A stretch of DNA of 58,415 nt from NCBI RefSeq assembly GCF_026283925.1, contig NZ_JAPDPF010000015.1:1-58415 (forward strand), written 5' to 3'. This DNA comes from Dyella halodurans (GTDB taxonomy: Bacteria; Pseudomonadota; Gammaproteobacteria; Xanthomonadales; Rhodanobacteraceae). The notes beneath the pieces are model-generated. The model made no database searches and was not told the DNA's origin. It worked only from the letters and a program-made list of their open reading frames with translations. This document shows, piece after piece, positions 27,285 to 35,126 of the stretch (the stretch's first letter is position 1; every line of letters starts with the position of its first letter). A program made the translations under genes and the position numbers.

Positions 27285-27731
27285 TCAGGCCTCGGCGAGT
27301 GTCTGCGAGCGCAAGCTGGTACGCAGCTCGCCGCCACGGCTGTACACGCTGGGCTCGGTATCGTTGCCGGTCAGCACGGCCAGCGCCTTGCGCACCTGCT
27401 GCAGACGGATGCTTACCAGGTAACCGTTGCGCTGGTTCAGTTGCTGGCATGCGCGCAGCGACTGCAGCACCTGCTGCCATAGCGGCGCCAGCGCATGGTT
27501 CGCGCCCGGGGCGCTCTGGCCAAGCTGCACGCGCTCGCTGTCGAGCTGTTCGAGTCGCACCATCAGGGCGTGCTTGCTGGCACCGGCCTGGTTCAGCGCC
27601 TCGACGTCGCCAGTTGCCAGGGCGGTTCGCTCGGACTGCAGCGCGTCGGCGAGTTGCTCCACTGCGAGCCGCATTTCTTCGACCGTGGCCGTCAAGGCGT
27701 GGTCCAGTTCGGCTTGCAGTGCGCTGTTCAT
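27285..27731 (-). CDS. flgN: Flagellar export chaperone FlgN
   Basis: This 148-residue helical protein fits FlgN, the cytoplasmic chaperone for hook-junction proteins FlgK and FlgL. It has long amphipathic helices (LDHALTATVEEMRLAVEQLA, ALAPLWQQVLQSLRACQQLN) and a NGYLVSIRLQQVRKALAVL segment typical of the family, followed by a flexible C-terminus with TEPSVYSRGGE. The start overlaps the flgM stop by 4 bp, the usual flgM-flgN coupling. Similarity within the family is weak, so position is important evidence. Confidence 0.85.
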   Translation of the reverse strand: MNSALQAELDHALTATVEEMRLAVEQLADALQSERTALATGDVEALNQAGASKHALMVRLEQLDSERVQLGQSAPGANHALAPLWQQVLQSLRACQQLNQRNGYLVSIRLQQVRKALAVLTGNDTEPSVYSRGGELRTSLRSQTLAEA

Positions 27732-28048
27732 GACTTGCCGTTGAGCTGGCTGTCCAGCGTCATCATGCGATCGGCAATGCGGCTGGCGTCAATGCGGTAG
27801 GTACCGTTGGCCAAGGCCTGGCGCACCTGCTCGACCTTCTTGGTGTCGACCGTGGCGCCCTGGCTGGTGCGCGAGGCTTCCTGCAGGGCACGGGCCGAGT
27901 CGGTCAACTGAACGCGATCGTCGGCACCGGGCGCCGTGCTGGCGGCCTCGCTGGACGCCGCGCCGGCCGTCTGCGTGGACGCACTGCCCTGGCCACTAGG
28001 TGCCTGGGGGAGCTTGGGTAGACCGTTGTTGGCTATGGTCGTGTTCAT
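27728..28048 (-). CDS. flgM: Anti-sigma-28 factor FlgM
   Basis: This 106-residue protein begins at the ATG at 28048 (MNTTIANNGL). The N-terminal half is Ser/Ala/Thr-rich and disordered, as in FlgM. The C-terminal half, which binds sigma-28 (FliA), holds DRVQLTDSARALQEASR and KVEQVRQALANGTYRIDASR, with the conserved RIDASRIADRM core. FlgM keeps FliA inactive until it is exported through the completed hook. A near-consensus sigma-28 promoter lies 40-66 bp upstream, giving the expected feedback. Coupled to flgN. Confidence 0.93.
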   Translation of the reverse strand: MNTTIANNGLPKLPQAPSGQGSASTQTAGAASSEAASTAPGADDRVQLTDSARALQEASRTSQGATVDTKKVEQVRQALANGTYRIDASRIADRMMTLDSQLNGKS

Positions 28049-28087
28049 GGGTCCGTTCTCTATGCGGTTTTGGCCCTGTTGATCACA

Positions 28088-28114
28088 GGATCGGCCGGGT
28101 GGCCGCAAACTTTA
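28088..28114 (-). promoter_or_regulatory. Sigma-28 (FliA) promoter of flgM
   Basis: On the minus strand TAAAGTTT, an 11-base spacer and GCCGATCC match the FliA consensus TAAAGTTT-N11-GCCGATAA at 14 of 16 positions. It lies in the flgA-flgM gap, so flgMN(-EAL-HDOD) can be transcribed separately from flgA as a late operon. Confidence 0.85.
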
Positions 28115-28126
28115 ATCTTCCGAACT

Positions 28127-28816
28127 CTAAGGCAAGGCGAGCACCACGCCGGGCGCCGTCACCATCGCGTCGACCACCTTACCGGAGCTGCCATTGCGTA
28201 CGCGCAGGCGCGAGCCGCTGTCGCCGCCACCCAGGGCGACGCCACTGGCGCGCACCTCGATACCATCCAGGCGCGAGACCAGTTGGACCTGGTCGCCCGC
28301 CCGCACGGCGCTGCGGCCGCCCAGGGCGCCCGGGGTGAGCACGCTGCCGGCAGCCAGCGCCCGTGACAGGGTGCGGCCTTCGACTTCGCCCATCTCGCTG
28401 ACATAGCCATAGCCCAGGCGCGTGACGTCGCGTTCCTCGCTGCGCACGTCGTCGGGATGGACGCCGTCGCCGCGCTGCAAGGGGCGGTTGACCACCAGTA
28501 CCTGCCGGAACACCTGCAGTTGCACCGGCACGCGCAAGGTCCAGCCATCGGCCTGCGGGCAACGGACCACGACGCTCATGCGCGGCCCCAGCCGCGTGCC
28601 CTCCTGCAGCCCGGCGCTCAACGGCGCTGCGCAAGGCGGCAGATTGAGATGCGGGTCCAGCGCCGCGGCCTGGGCCACCACGCGGACTCCGGTGCTGGCG
28701 TACTGGTCGCGCAGCCACTGTTCGGCCTTGGCGCGCGCCGCCGGCGCCGGCTCCGCGGCGAGGGCGGGCAGCGTCAGGGCGCACAGCAGCAGTGCGACCA
28801 GCGGGCGCAAACTCAT
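28127..28816 (-). CDS. flgA: Flagellar P-ring assembly chaperone FlgA
   Basis: This 229-residue protein has a Sec signal peptide ([18 protein letters not shown]). The C-terminal two thirds hold the SAF-like domain of Flg[47 protein letters not shown] and [18 protein letters not shown]. FlgA acts in the periplasm in forming the P ring from FlgI. The start overlaps the chemoreceptor stop by 4 bp, so flgA is in an operon with that gene. Confidence 0.93.
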   Translation of the reverse strand: MSLRPLVALLLCALTLPALAAEPAPAARAKAEQWLRDQYASTGVRVVAQAAALDPHLNLPPCAAPLSAGLQEGTRLGPRMSVVVRCPQADGWTLRVPVQLQVFRQVLVVNRPLQRGDGVHPDDVRSEERDVTRLGYGYVSEMGEVEGRTLSRALAAGSVLTPGALGGRSAVRAGDQVQLVSRLDGIEVRASGVALGGGDSGSRLRVRNGSSGKVVDAMVTAPGVVLALP

Positions 28817-30120
28817 AGGTCAGCCAGCAACACGTTGAGTTGGGCCAGCATGAGCTCGCGCTCGCTTTCGATCTGTTGCACCACCCGGCTGGCCTGGTCG
28901 AGCTGGCCATCGCACAGCAAGGTGGCAAAGGTGTTGCCATGCTCGCGCAGGCGCGCACCGGCAGCGGTCAGCGCGCTGGCGGCCGGGTGGCCGTCGCGGC
29001 CTGCGGCCAGGCGTTGCAGGGTGCGGTTCAGGGCCTGGGTATCGAACCAGCGCCGATCAAGCGCGGCCGGCTCCTGCAGGGCCAGTTCCATCGCCTGGCG
29101 CAGCCCTTGCGCGGCTTCGCGCACGGTCAGGCTGAGGCTGGCCGGATCGACGCCGCTTTCGGTCTCCAGCCAGTCCAGGGCGAGGCGATGGGCGAGCAGG
29201 GCGGCGCGACTGAGCGCCTCGGCCTGGCGGTTGGCCTCGGCCGCGCGGCGATGCCAGGCACCCAGGGCTGCCTGCGCGGCAACCGCGCGGGCGTGCTGGG
29301 CATCCTGGTTCTTGTGCATGGTGGCGATGCGCTCGTTGATCTGGCGCAAGGCTTCACTGCTGTCCTGCAACGAGGCCCCGGTCTGGGTGACGCCGCCCTG
29401 CGCGCGCTCGAGGCGCTGAAGGCCTTGCTGTACGTCGCCGTCCAGTTGCAGCGAGAACTCGCCAATGGAGCCGGTGACCTGCTCGATTTCGTCGGTGGCC
29501 TGGGAGGTCTTCTCGGCCAACTGCTTCACTTCGTCGGCCACCACGGCGAAGCCGCGGCCTGCCTCGCCCGCACGCGCCGCTTCGATGGCTGCATTCAAGG
29601 CCACCAGATTGGTCTGGTGCGCGATCTCCTGCACCACGCCGGTCAGCTTGCGGATCTGGGCGACCTGTTCGGCCAGCTTGCTCTGGTTGCGATTCATCGC
29701 CGACAGCGCGGTGCGCAGCAGGCGCAGCTGGCCATCCAGCTCGCTGACGCTGCGTTCGCTGGCTTCGCCGGTCTGGCGGGCGTAGTCGAGGCCGGTGTTG
29801 ATCTGCTGCAGTGATGTCGAGATCCCGGCGCTGCCGTCCGTCAAGCGACCGACACCGTCCCGGCTCTCCTGGGCGGACTCGCTCATGGCGCCCTGTTCGC
29901 GCGCCAACTGCTGCGCGGCGCCGAGCACCAGGCCTTGCTGCTCCAGCGTCTGCAAGGCCACGGCAGCGGGCGGGCGTGAGGTAAACATGGCCGCCAGCAG
30001 CGGCGCCAACGCTTGCGCGGCACCCGGATGACGGCAAGACAGTTGTGCAACCTGCGCCTGGTCGCCTGCGGCGGCAGCGCGCGCAAGCTCGGCAAGATGC
30101 TGGCTCCAGATCAGACTCAT
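28813..30120 (-). CDS. Soluble methyl-accepting chemotaxis protein
   Basis: This 435-residue protein has the conserved chemoreceptor signalling tip ([20 protein letters not shown], preceded by [19 protein letters not shown]) in the middle (about 180-210). The ATG at 30120 (MSLIWSQHL) is preferred over an in-frame start at 30201 that would run through the sigma-54 promoter. No membrane segment is visible, so it is a cytoplasmic receptor. The C-terminal 150 residues after the signalling tip form a helical domain with [20 protein letters not shown], whose family I cannot name; it may sense a ligand or metal. It is transcribed from a sigma-54 site and coupled to flgA. Confidence 0.85.
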   Translation of the reverse strand: MSLIWSQHLAELARAAAAGDQAQVAQLSCRHPGAAQALAPLLAAMFTSRPPAAVALQTLEQQGLVLGAAQQLAREQGAMSESAQESRDGVGRLTDGSAGISTSLQQINTGLDYARQTGEASERSVSELDGQLRLLRTALSAMNRNQSKLAEQVAQIRKLTGVVQEIAHQTNLVALNAAIEAARAGEAGRGFAVVADEVKQLAEKTSQATDEIEQVTGSIGEFSLQLDGDVQQGLQRLERAQGGVTQTGASLQDSSEALRQINERIATMHKNQDAQHARAVAAQAALGAWHRRAAEANRQAEALSRAALLAHRLALDWLETESGVDPASLSLTVREAAQGLRQAMELALQEPAALDRRWFDTQALNRTLQRLAAGRDGHPAASALTAAGARLREHGNTFATLLCDGQLDQASRVVQQIESERELMLAQLNVLLADL

Positions 30121-30184
30121 GGGTGGATCATTCCTTCCTGCAGGGTTCGTCCCCCGCATCGGCGGGGAACGTCCGAACTTGAGA

Positions 30185-30200
30185 AGCAAGCGACGTGCCA
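30185..30200 (-). promoter_or_regulatory. Sigma-54 promoter of the chemoreceptor-flgA operon
   Basis: The minus strand reads TGGCACGTCGCTTGCT, matching the sigma-54 consensus TGGCACG-N4-TTGCT exactly with the correct GG-N10-GC spacing. It lies 65 bp upstream of the chemoreceptor start codon. FleQ, encoded at 49647, is the probable activator. Confidence 0.88.
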
Positions 30201-30289
30201 TGGAAAGGATGCGACGCGCTCAAGCCCGCCTGTCTGTGGCCGATACGCCAGCGGTACCCTGCGGCAGTGCCGCTTTGCGAGGAGTCCGC

Positions 30290-31222
30290 ATGAGCGGCGC
30301 GTGGATGGACAAGGTGGAGCAGCAGACCCGGCTGGCGGGGCACAACCGCGTGGCGATGCTGTTGTTCCGGCTGGGCGATGCGCAGTTGTTCGGCATCAAT
30401 GTATTCAAGGTGCGCGAGGTGATGCGGCGCGTGCCGATGGAGCGGATGCCTGACGCGCATCCGCTGATCGCTGGTAGTTGCGACTATCGCGGCCAGACCA
30501 TTCCGGTGATCGACCTGGCGCTGGCGCTGGGCTACCCCTCGCTGCGCGATGACCCGTCGGCGCACCTGATGGTGACGGAGTTCAGTCGCTCGATTCAGGG
30601 CTTCCTGGTGGCCGACATGCAGCGGTTGGTGCATTGCGAGGGTGAGTCGCTGGCAGCGCCGGCAGCCGCGCTGGGCTTCGGTACCCGCGTCAACGCGGTG
30701 ACGCGGGTCGACGGCTCCCTGGTGGCCGTGGTCGACGTGGAGCATGTGCTGGCCAGCCTCAATGCCACGCCTACCTCGCTGTCCGCACCGATGCAGCGCA
30801 TCGCGCGCGTGCATGACCTGCAGCCACGCCGCGTGATGGTGGTGGACGATTCCGTGGTGGCGCGCCAGCAGCTGGTAGGCCTGTTCCGGCAGATGGATGT
30901 GGAATGCGTGGTGGCGCAGGACGGCCGCGAAGCGCTGGAGCGCCTGCAGGAGCTGGCCGGGGCGCCGGAGGGCGAGGGCGTCACCCTGGTGGTATCGGAT
31001 ATCGAAATGCCGCGCATGGATGGCTATGCGCTCACGCGCGCGATTCGCGAGACGCCGGCGCTGCGTCCGCTCAAGGTGGTGCTGCACAGCTCGATCAGCG
31101 GCTTGTTCAATGAGTCGATGGTGCGCGAGGTGAATGCGGATCGCTTCGTGGCGAAGTTCCAGCCGGATGTGTTGGCGCAGACCGTGTTGGATTTGATGCC
31201 GGAACAATTCGACCGCTTTTGA
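30290..31222 (+). CDS. cheV: Chemotaxis coupling/response protein CheV
   Basis: This 310-residue protein has an N-terminal CheW-like domain (about 20-160; LFRLGDAQLFGINVFKVREV, GSCDYRGQTIPVIDLALALG) and a C-terminal receiver domain (about 180-305) with the acidic pair at 186-187, phosphoacceptor Asp237 in VVSDIEMPRMDGY and a late Lys in FVAKFQP. CheV couples receptors to CheA and adapts by phosphorylation. The ATG at 30290 follows a GAGGAG ribosome site; an in-frame start at 30119 is rejected. It is divergent from the chemoreceptor gene. Confidence 0.93.
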   Translation: MSGAWMDKVEQQTRLAGHNRVAMLLFRLGDAQLFGINVFKVREVMRRVPMERMPDAHPLIAGSCDYRGQTIPVIDLALALGYPSLRDDPSAHLMVTEFSRSIQGFLVADMQRLVHCEGESLAAPAAALGFGTRVNAVTRVDGSLVAVVDVEHVLASLNATPTSLSAPMQRIARVHDLQPRRVMVVDDSVVARQQLVGLFRQMDVECVVAQDGREALERLQELAGAPEGEGVTLVVSDIEMPRMDGYALTRAIRETPALRPLKVVLHSSISGLFNESMVREVNADRFVAKFQPDVLAQTVLDLMPEQFDRF

Positions 31223-31227
31223 CTTTT

Positions 31228-31279
31228 TCTCCCTCGCCCCATTGGGGAGAGGGTTGGGGTGAGGGGCGGGTGCTCGCGA
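31228..31279. repeat. REP element (GGGGAGAGG family)
   Basis: CTCCCTCGCCCCATTGGGGA with GAGGGTTGGGGTGAGGGGCG and GGTGCTCGCG follows cheV directly and could serve as its terminator region. It belongs to the family described at 25661-25905. Confidence 0.75.
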
Positions 31280-31348
31280 TGACGCTGATTCCTCGGTCAT
31301 CCCTGCGAACCGTCCGCAACACTCCTCACCGTCATCCCCGCGGAAGCG

Positions 31349-31426
31349 GGACAAGCGCGAAGCGCGCAGAACGCCCGAAGGGCGGCCCCGGAGGGGCGAG
31401 CGCAGCGAGTCATCCAGCGCCTTTCG
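31349..31426. repeat. Dispersed repeat shared with 21503-21575
   Basis: GGACAAGCGCGAAGCGCGCA followed by GAACGCCCGAAGGGCGGCCC and GGGGCGAGCGCAGCGAGTCA matches the reverse complement of 21503-21575 closely over about 70 bp. It consists of several small hairpins and lies between cheV and the large structured repeats. Confidence 0.7.
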
Positions 31427-31442
31427 CTCTGTCTTAGGGTCA

Positions 31443-31765
31443 CCGTAACCGGGCTCGCCTGCGGCGGGCTTCCGAGCCGCTGCCGCGGCCCGGGTTACTT
31501 CTCTTTGCGTGGCCAAAGAGAAGTAACCAAGAGAAAGGCCACCCCGATGGCGCGCCTTCCGGGCTACGCCCTGCAGGTGCGCGGGTGGGTTACGGAGGTT
31601 TGTCGACAGGGCGTCCTGCCCTGACGACAAACTGGCTCGCATCCCTGCGAGCCACCCTGCGGGCTTTTCCTTCACCCACCCGCCGCGCCATAGGGGACCC
31701 GGAGAGCGGAAGAGCAACCCCTAAAGCCAAAGCCAAGGGCAAAGTCAAAGCGAAAGCGAAGCGAC
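31443..31765 (+). repeat. Structured repeat, copy A (multi-hairpin element)
   Basis: An ordered set of stems is visible: H0 31476-31480/31485-31489; H1 31493-31507/31514-31528 (15 bp perfect); a GC-rich variable hairpin near 31550-31584; H5 31582-31590/31674-31682, enclosing H3 (31598-31605/31625-31632 with inner 31607-31612/31618-31623) and H4 (31633-31641/31646-31654). A purine-rich tail of AAAGCN-type hexamers follows (31722-31762). Copy B at 31821-32066 is inverted and has the same stems with changed sequence but kept pairing. Such elements are dispersed in Xanthomonadales; I know of no assigned function. Confidence 0.8.
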
Positions 31766-31820
31766 CGCGATGAGCAGCGTCAGCTGCTCGAGCATTGTGC
31801 TTTTGACTTTTGGGCCCCTG

Positions 31821-32066
31821 TGCGGCGGTGAGGGGCGGACGATCAGGCCCGACAGGGGGATCGGCATGGATGCCGATCCCTTTTCGTCAGGGCAGGATGC
31901 CCTGTCGAAAAGCCCGGCCGACCCTCACGGACTTGCCGAGCTCCGCTCGGCAAGCGCCAAGCGGGGTGCCTTTTCTCTTGGTTACTTCTCTTTGGGCAAG
32001 CAAAGAGAAGTGACCCGGCCTCCGGTAGGAGGACGGAAGCCCGCGGCAGGCGAGCCCGGTCGCTGA
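31821..32066 (-). repeat. Structured repeat, copy B (inverted)
   Basis: Reverse-oriented counterpart of copy A. In plus coordinates: H4 31857-31866/31871-31880 (10 bp); H3 31880-31886/31906-31912 with inner 31888-31893/31899-31904; H5 31828-31834/31922-31928; variable hairpin CTTGCCGAGC-GGA-GCTCGGCAAG within about 31930-31955; H1 31980-31994/32001-32015; H0 32019-32023/32028-32032. The outer flank GGGCTCGCCTG is shared with copy A. The two copies together form a roughly 620-bp inverted repeat. Confidence 0.8.
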
Positions 32067-32112
32067 GTTCCTCACGCAATGCGACAAAACCAATCGCACA
32101 ATCAGCGATTCG

Positions 32113-32166
32113 GCGAGCACCCGCCCCTCACCCCGGCCCTCTCCCCGGAGGGGAGAGGGAGAAAGG
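32113..32166. repeat. REP element (GGGGAGAGG family), inverted
   Basis: CGAGCACCCGCCCCTCACCC followed by CTCTCCCCGGAGGGGAGAGG, a reverse-oriented member of the family at 25661-25905. It lies about 130 bp upstream of the flgB sigma-54 site. Confidence 0.8.
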
Positions 32167-32291
32167 CGACGAGAACCCGCTACGGCGCGTGTCGGATTTC
32201 CGACATGGCGCGAAACACCCAACCAAAACCAAACCACCCGGATCGCCCGCAACCCAACAGCAGCGCGGCCTGCGCAGCATCTCAAAAGCAG

Positions 32292-32307
32292 TGGCACGCT
32301 AATTGCT
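32292..32307 (+). promoter_or_regulatory. Sigma-54 promoter of the flgB operon
   Basis: TGGCACGCTAATTGCT matches TGGCACG-N4-TTGCT exactly with GG-N10-GC spacing. It ends 36 bp before the flgB start codon and has no other gene between. It should drive flgBCDEFGHIJ and probably flgKL under FleQ and RpoN control. Confidence 0.92.
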
Positions 32308-32343
32308 CAAAGCCTCCCGCGGCCCCCGCCGCAGGAGTGAGCG

Positions 32344-32742
32344 ATGACTGCGATCAACGACAACTTGTTTGGTGTGCACACCCAGGCACTCGATCTGTGG
32401 CAGCGCCGCAGCGAAGTGCTGGCGAGCAATCTGGCCAATGCGGATACGCCCGGCTATCTCGCCCGTGACATCGACTTCAAGAAGGCGTTGTCCAGCGCGA
32501 GTGCCAGCGGCAACAGCCTGCCGATGACGATCACCCAGCAGGGGCAGATCGATCCCGCGGCGCAGGCGGCCGACCAGCTCGCCTGGCGTACGCCCAGCCA
32601 GCCGACCATGGACGGCAATACCGTCGACACCCAGGTCGAGCAGGCCAACTTCGCCGCCAACGGCGTGCACTACCAGGCCAGCCTTTCCTTTATCACTGCG
32701 CAGATTCACATGCTGCGCACTGCCATCACCGGAGGCCAGTGA
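32344..32742 (+). CDS. flgB: Flagellar proximal rod protein FlgB
   Basis: This 132-residue protein has the rod-protein N-terminal motif LDLWQRRSEVLASNLANADT and the C-terminal VEQANFAANGVHYQASLSFI. FlgB forms the proximal rod in the periplasm after export by the flagellar type III system. The ATG at 32344 follows a GGAG ribosome site. It is the first gene after the sigma-54 promoter and its stop overlaps the flgC start (TGATG). Confidence 0.95.
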   Translation: MTAINDNLFGVHTQALDLWQRRSEVLASNLANADTPGYLARDIDFKKALSSASASGNSLPMTITQQGQIDPAAQAADQLAWRTPSQPTMDGNTVDTQVEQANFAANGVHYQASLSFITAQIHMLRTAITGGQ

Positions 32743-33170
32743 TGTCGATGTTCAAGATTTTCGATGTGGCCGGCTCGGGCATGGCGGCGCAGTCGCTGCG
32801 CCTCAATACCGTGGCCAGCAACCTCGCCAACGCGGACAGCGTCTCGAGCACGCCCGAGGGCGCTTATCACGCGAAGGAACCGTTGTTTGCAGCGGTGCAG
32901 CGTTCTTTCGGCAGCGCCAAGAGTGCGGACGCCGACAGCGCCGTGGGCGTGCAGGTGAAGGGCGTGACCGAGAGTCAGGCCGACGTGCAGGCGCGTTACG
33001 AGCCGGGCAATCCGATGTCGGATGCCGATGGCTACGTATACGGCAGCAACGTCAATCCCATCGACGAGCTGGTCAACATGATTTCCGCCTCGCGCTCGTA
33101 TCAGAACAACGTCGAGGCGATGAACACCACCAAGCAATTGATGATCAAGACCCTCGACCTCGGCAAGTAA
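32742..33170 (+). CDS. flgC: Flagellar proximal rod protein FlgC
   Basis: This protein of 142 residues (from the ATG at 32742) shows FKIFDVAGSGMAAQSLRLNT, VASNLANADS, YGSNVNPIDELVNMISASRS and the C-terminal YQNNVEAMNTTKQLM typical of FlgC. A GTG one codon earlier (32739) is an alternative start. It forms the proximal rod with FlgB. It is coupled to flgB and flgD follows after 16 bp. Confidence 0.95.
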   Translation: MSMFKIFDVAGSGMAAQSLRLNTVASNLANADSVSSTPEGAYHAKEPLFAAVQRSFGSAKSADADSAVGVQVKGVTESQADVQARYEPGNPMSDADGYVYGSNVNPIDELVNMISASRSYQNNVEAMNTTKQLMIKTLDLGK

Positions 33171-33186
33171 CCGGGAGGAGCCATTC

Positions 33187-33864
33187 GTGACGACGATTTC
33201 CAACAACAGCGCGACCACTACCAGCACCACGTCCACCAGCACAGCAAGTACCAGCTCGGCGCTGTCCAGCACCATGACGCAGGCCGACTTCCTCAAGCTG
33301 ATGACGGCCCAGCTGCAGGCGCAGGATCCCACCAATCCGGTGGACAACTCGCAGTTCGTGTCGCAGATGGCGCAGTTCAGCCAGCTCTCGGCGACGCAGC
33401 AGCTGGACACCGATCTGCAAGGCTTCAGCAGCAATGTCAGCTCGGCCATGCAGACCTCGCAGGTGCTGGGTTCGTCCAACCTGCTGAATCGCTCGGTGCT
33501 GGTGCCTTCCAGCACGATGAGCTTCGACGGTACCAACAGTGTCGGCGGCGCGGTGAACGTGACCAGTGCAGGCAACGTCAGCGTGAACGTGCTGGACGGC
33601 AGCGGCAATGTCGTTCGCACCATCCCCCTGGGCAACCAGAGCGCAGGCCTCGCGCAGTTCAGCTGGGACGGCAAGGACAACAACGGCAACACCGTGGCCG
33701 ATGGCAGCTACACGCTGGCGGCATCCAGCGGCTCGGCCAGTCTCGACACCTATGTGGCCGGCACGGTCACCGGCGTGGGCTTTGGTGGCAGCACGGTGGG
33801 TACCTACCTGCAGGTCTCTGGCGTGGGCGGCGTGGCGCTCAACCAGGTCGCGCAGATTCTCTGA
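33187..33864 (+). CDS. flgD: Flagellar hook-capping protein FlgD
   Basis: This 225-residue protein begins at a GTG after GGGAGGAG. A Ser/Thr-rich N-terminus is followed by the FlgD motif ADFLKLMTAQLQAQDPTNPV, DNSQFVSQMAQFSQLSATQQ, and the FlgD Ig-like domain with FSWDGKDNNGNTVADGSYTL. FlgD caps the growing hook and is removed when FlgK joins. Length is usual. Confidence 0.95.
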   Translation: MTTISNNSATTTSTTSTSTASTSSALSSTMTQADFLKLMTAQLQAQDPTNPVDNSQFVSQMAQFSQLSATQQLDTDLQGFSSNVSSAMQTSQVLGSSNLLNRSVLVPSSTMSFDGTNSVGGAVNVTSAGNVSVNVLDGSGNVVRTIPLGNQSAGLAQFSWDGKDNNGNTVADGSYTLAASSGSASLDTYVAGTVTGVGFGGSTVGTYLQVSGVGGVALNQVAQIL

Positions 33865-33899
33865 CGCTTCACGCATCCACTCTTCACTAGGAACCGAAC

Positions 33900-35117
33900 A
33901 TGGCTCTGAATACAGCGCTCAGCGGCATCAACGCGGCCCAGTCCGATCTCAATGTCATCGCTAACAATATCGCGAACGCCAACACCACCGGCTTCAAGGG
34001 TTCGCGCGCGGAGTTTGCGGACATCTACGCCGTTACCGGCCTGAACCTCAATTCCACGGCGGTGGGTAGCGGCACGCGCCTGGAGGACGTTGCCCAGCAG
34101 TTCACCCAGGGCGATATCCAGACCACCGGCAACAGCCTGGACCTGGCGATCAGCGGCAATGGCTTTTTCGCCATCAACAACGGCAGCGGCGTCACCTATA
34201 CGCGCGCTGGCGACTTCCAGCAGAACCAGAACGGTTTCATCACCACGCCCGACGGTTCGCGTCTGCAGATCTACCCGCCGAATGGCGCGGGTGGCTTCGA
34301 CACGAGCACGCTGACCGATTTCAGCTGGGTGACGGCGCAGAGCAACGCCACCGCCACCTCGCAGGTGACGATGACCTCCAATCTGCCGGCCAGCGCGACG
34401 GTGCCGGCGAACGCCTTCAGCACCAGCGATTCGACCAGCTACAACGCCGCCACGCCGGTGACCGTGTATGACTCCCAGGGTGGCTCGCATCAGGCCACGA
34501 TCTATTACGTCAAGACCGGCACCAATACCTGGAACGCCAACCTCTATGTCGATGGCCAGAACGCCGGCACGCAGGCGATGACCTTCAACACCAGTGGCGG
34601 GCTGGCGACGCCGTCCAATGGCGCGCTGACCTTCAACCCGATCACCCTGGGCAACGGTTCACAGCCGATGACGCTGTCGTTGAACGTGACCAACACCACC
34701 CAGTACGGCACGGCTTATTCCCCCGGGACGATCTCGCAGAACGGTTTCGAGGCGGGCACGCTCACCTCGCTGGACATCAACGGCAGCGGCGTCATCACCG
34801 CGAACTACTCGAACAACCAGAGCACCCAGATCGGCCAGGTGGCCATCGCCAACTTCGCCAACATGCAAGGCCTTCGCCAGCTTGGCAACGCCAACTGGGC
34901 AGCGAGCACGGACTCGGGTCCGGCGGTGATGGGCACGGCCAGCGTAGGCCAGTACGGCACTATCCAGTCCGGTGCGCTGGAAAGCTCCAACACGGCGGAT
35001 ACGACGGCGCAGCTGGTGAACATGATCCAGGCCCAGCGCGACTACCAGGCCAATGCGCAGGTGCTGTCGACCGACAACACGCTGGCGACGGCGCTGTTCA
35101 ACGCGGTCGGTCACTGA
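33900..35117 (+). CDS. flgE: Flagellar hook protein FlgE
   Basis: This 405-residue protein starts with ALNTALSGINAAQSDLNVIA and has the FlgE-F-G motif NNIANANTTGFKGSRAEFAD; the centre is the variable hook domain and the end carries GALESSNTADTTAQLVNMIQ, QRDYQANAQVLSTDN. FlgE polymerises into the hook outside the cell. It is within the flg operon, 35 bp after flgD. Confidence 0.96.
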   Translation: MALNTALSGINAAQSDLNVIANNIANANTTGFKGSRAEFADIYAVTGLNLNSTAVGSGTRLEDVAQQFTQGDIQTTGNSLDLAISGNGFFAINNGSGVTYTRAGDFQQNQNGFITTPDGSRLQIYPPNGAGGFDTSTLTDFSWVTAQSNATATSQVTMTSNLPASATVPANAFSTSDSTSYNAATPVTVYDSQGGSHQATIYYVKTGTNTWNANLYVDGQNAGTQAMTFNTSGGLATPSNGALTFNPITLGNGSQPMTLSLNVTNTTQYGTAYSPGTISQNGFEAGTLTSLDINGSGVITANYSNNQSTQIGQVAIANFANMQGLRQLGNANWAASTDSGPAVMGTASVGQYGTIQSGALESSNTADTTAQLVNMIQAQRDYQANAQVLSTDNTLATALFNAVGH

Positions 35118-35126
35118 TAGATCGCC

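Noticed and set aside
30240..30289. Sigma-54 site directly before cheV
   Set aside because: GGCAGTGCCGCTTTGC has a 12-base instead of 10-base spacing between GG and GC, so it does not fit.
30128..31717. 529-codon minus-strand open frame opposite cheV and through the repeats
   Set aside because: Shadow of cheV that also runs through REP and structured repeats; no protein-like features.
31585..31773. Small Lys/Ala-repeat open frame in structured repeat copy A
   Set aside because: The repetitive Lys-Ala pattern comes from the AAAGCN hexamer tail; the conserved feature is base pairing, not the protein frame.
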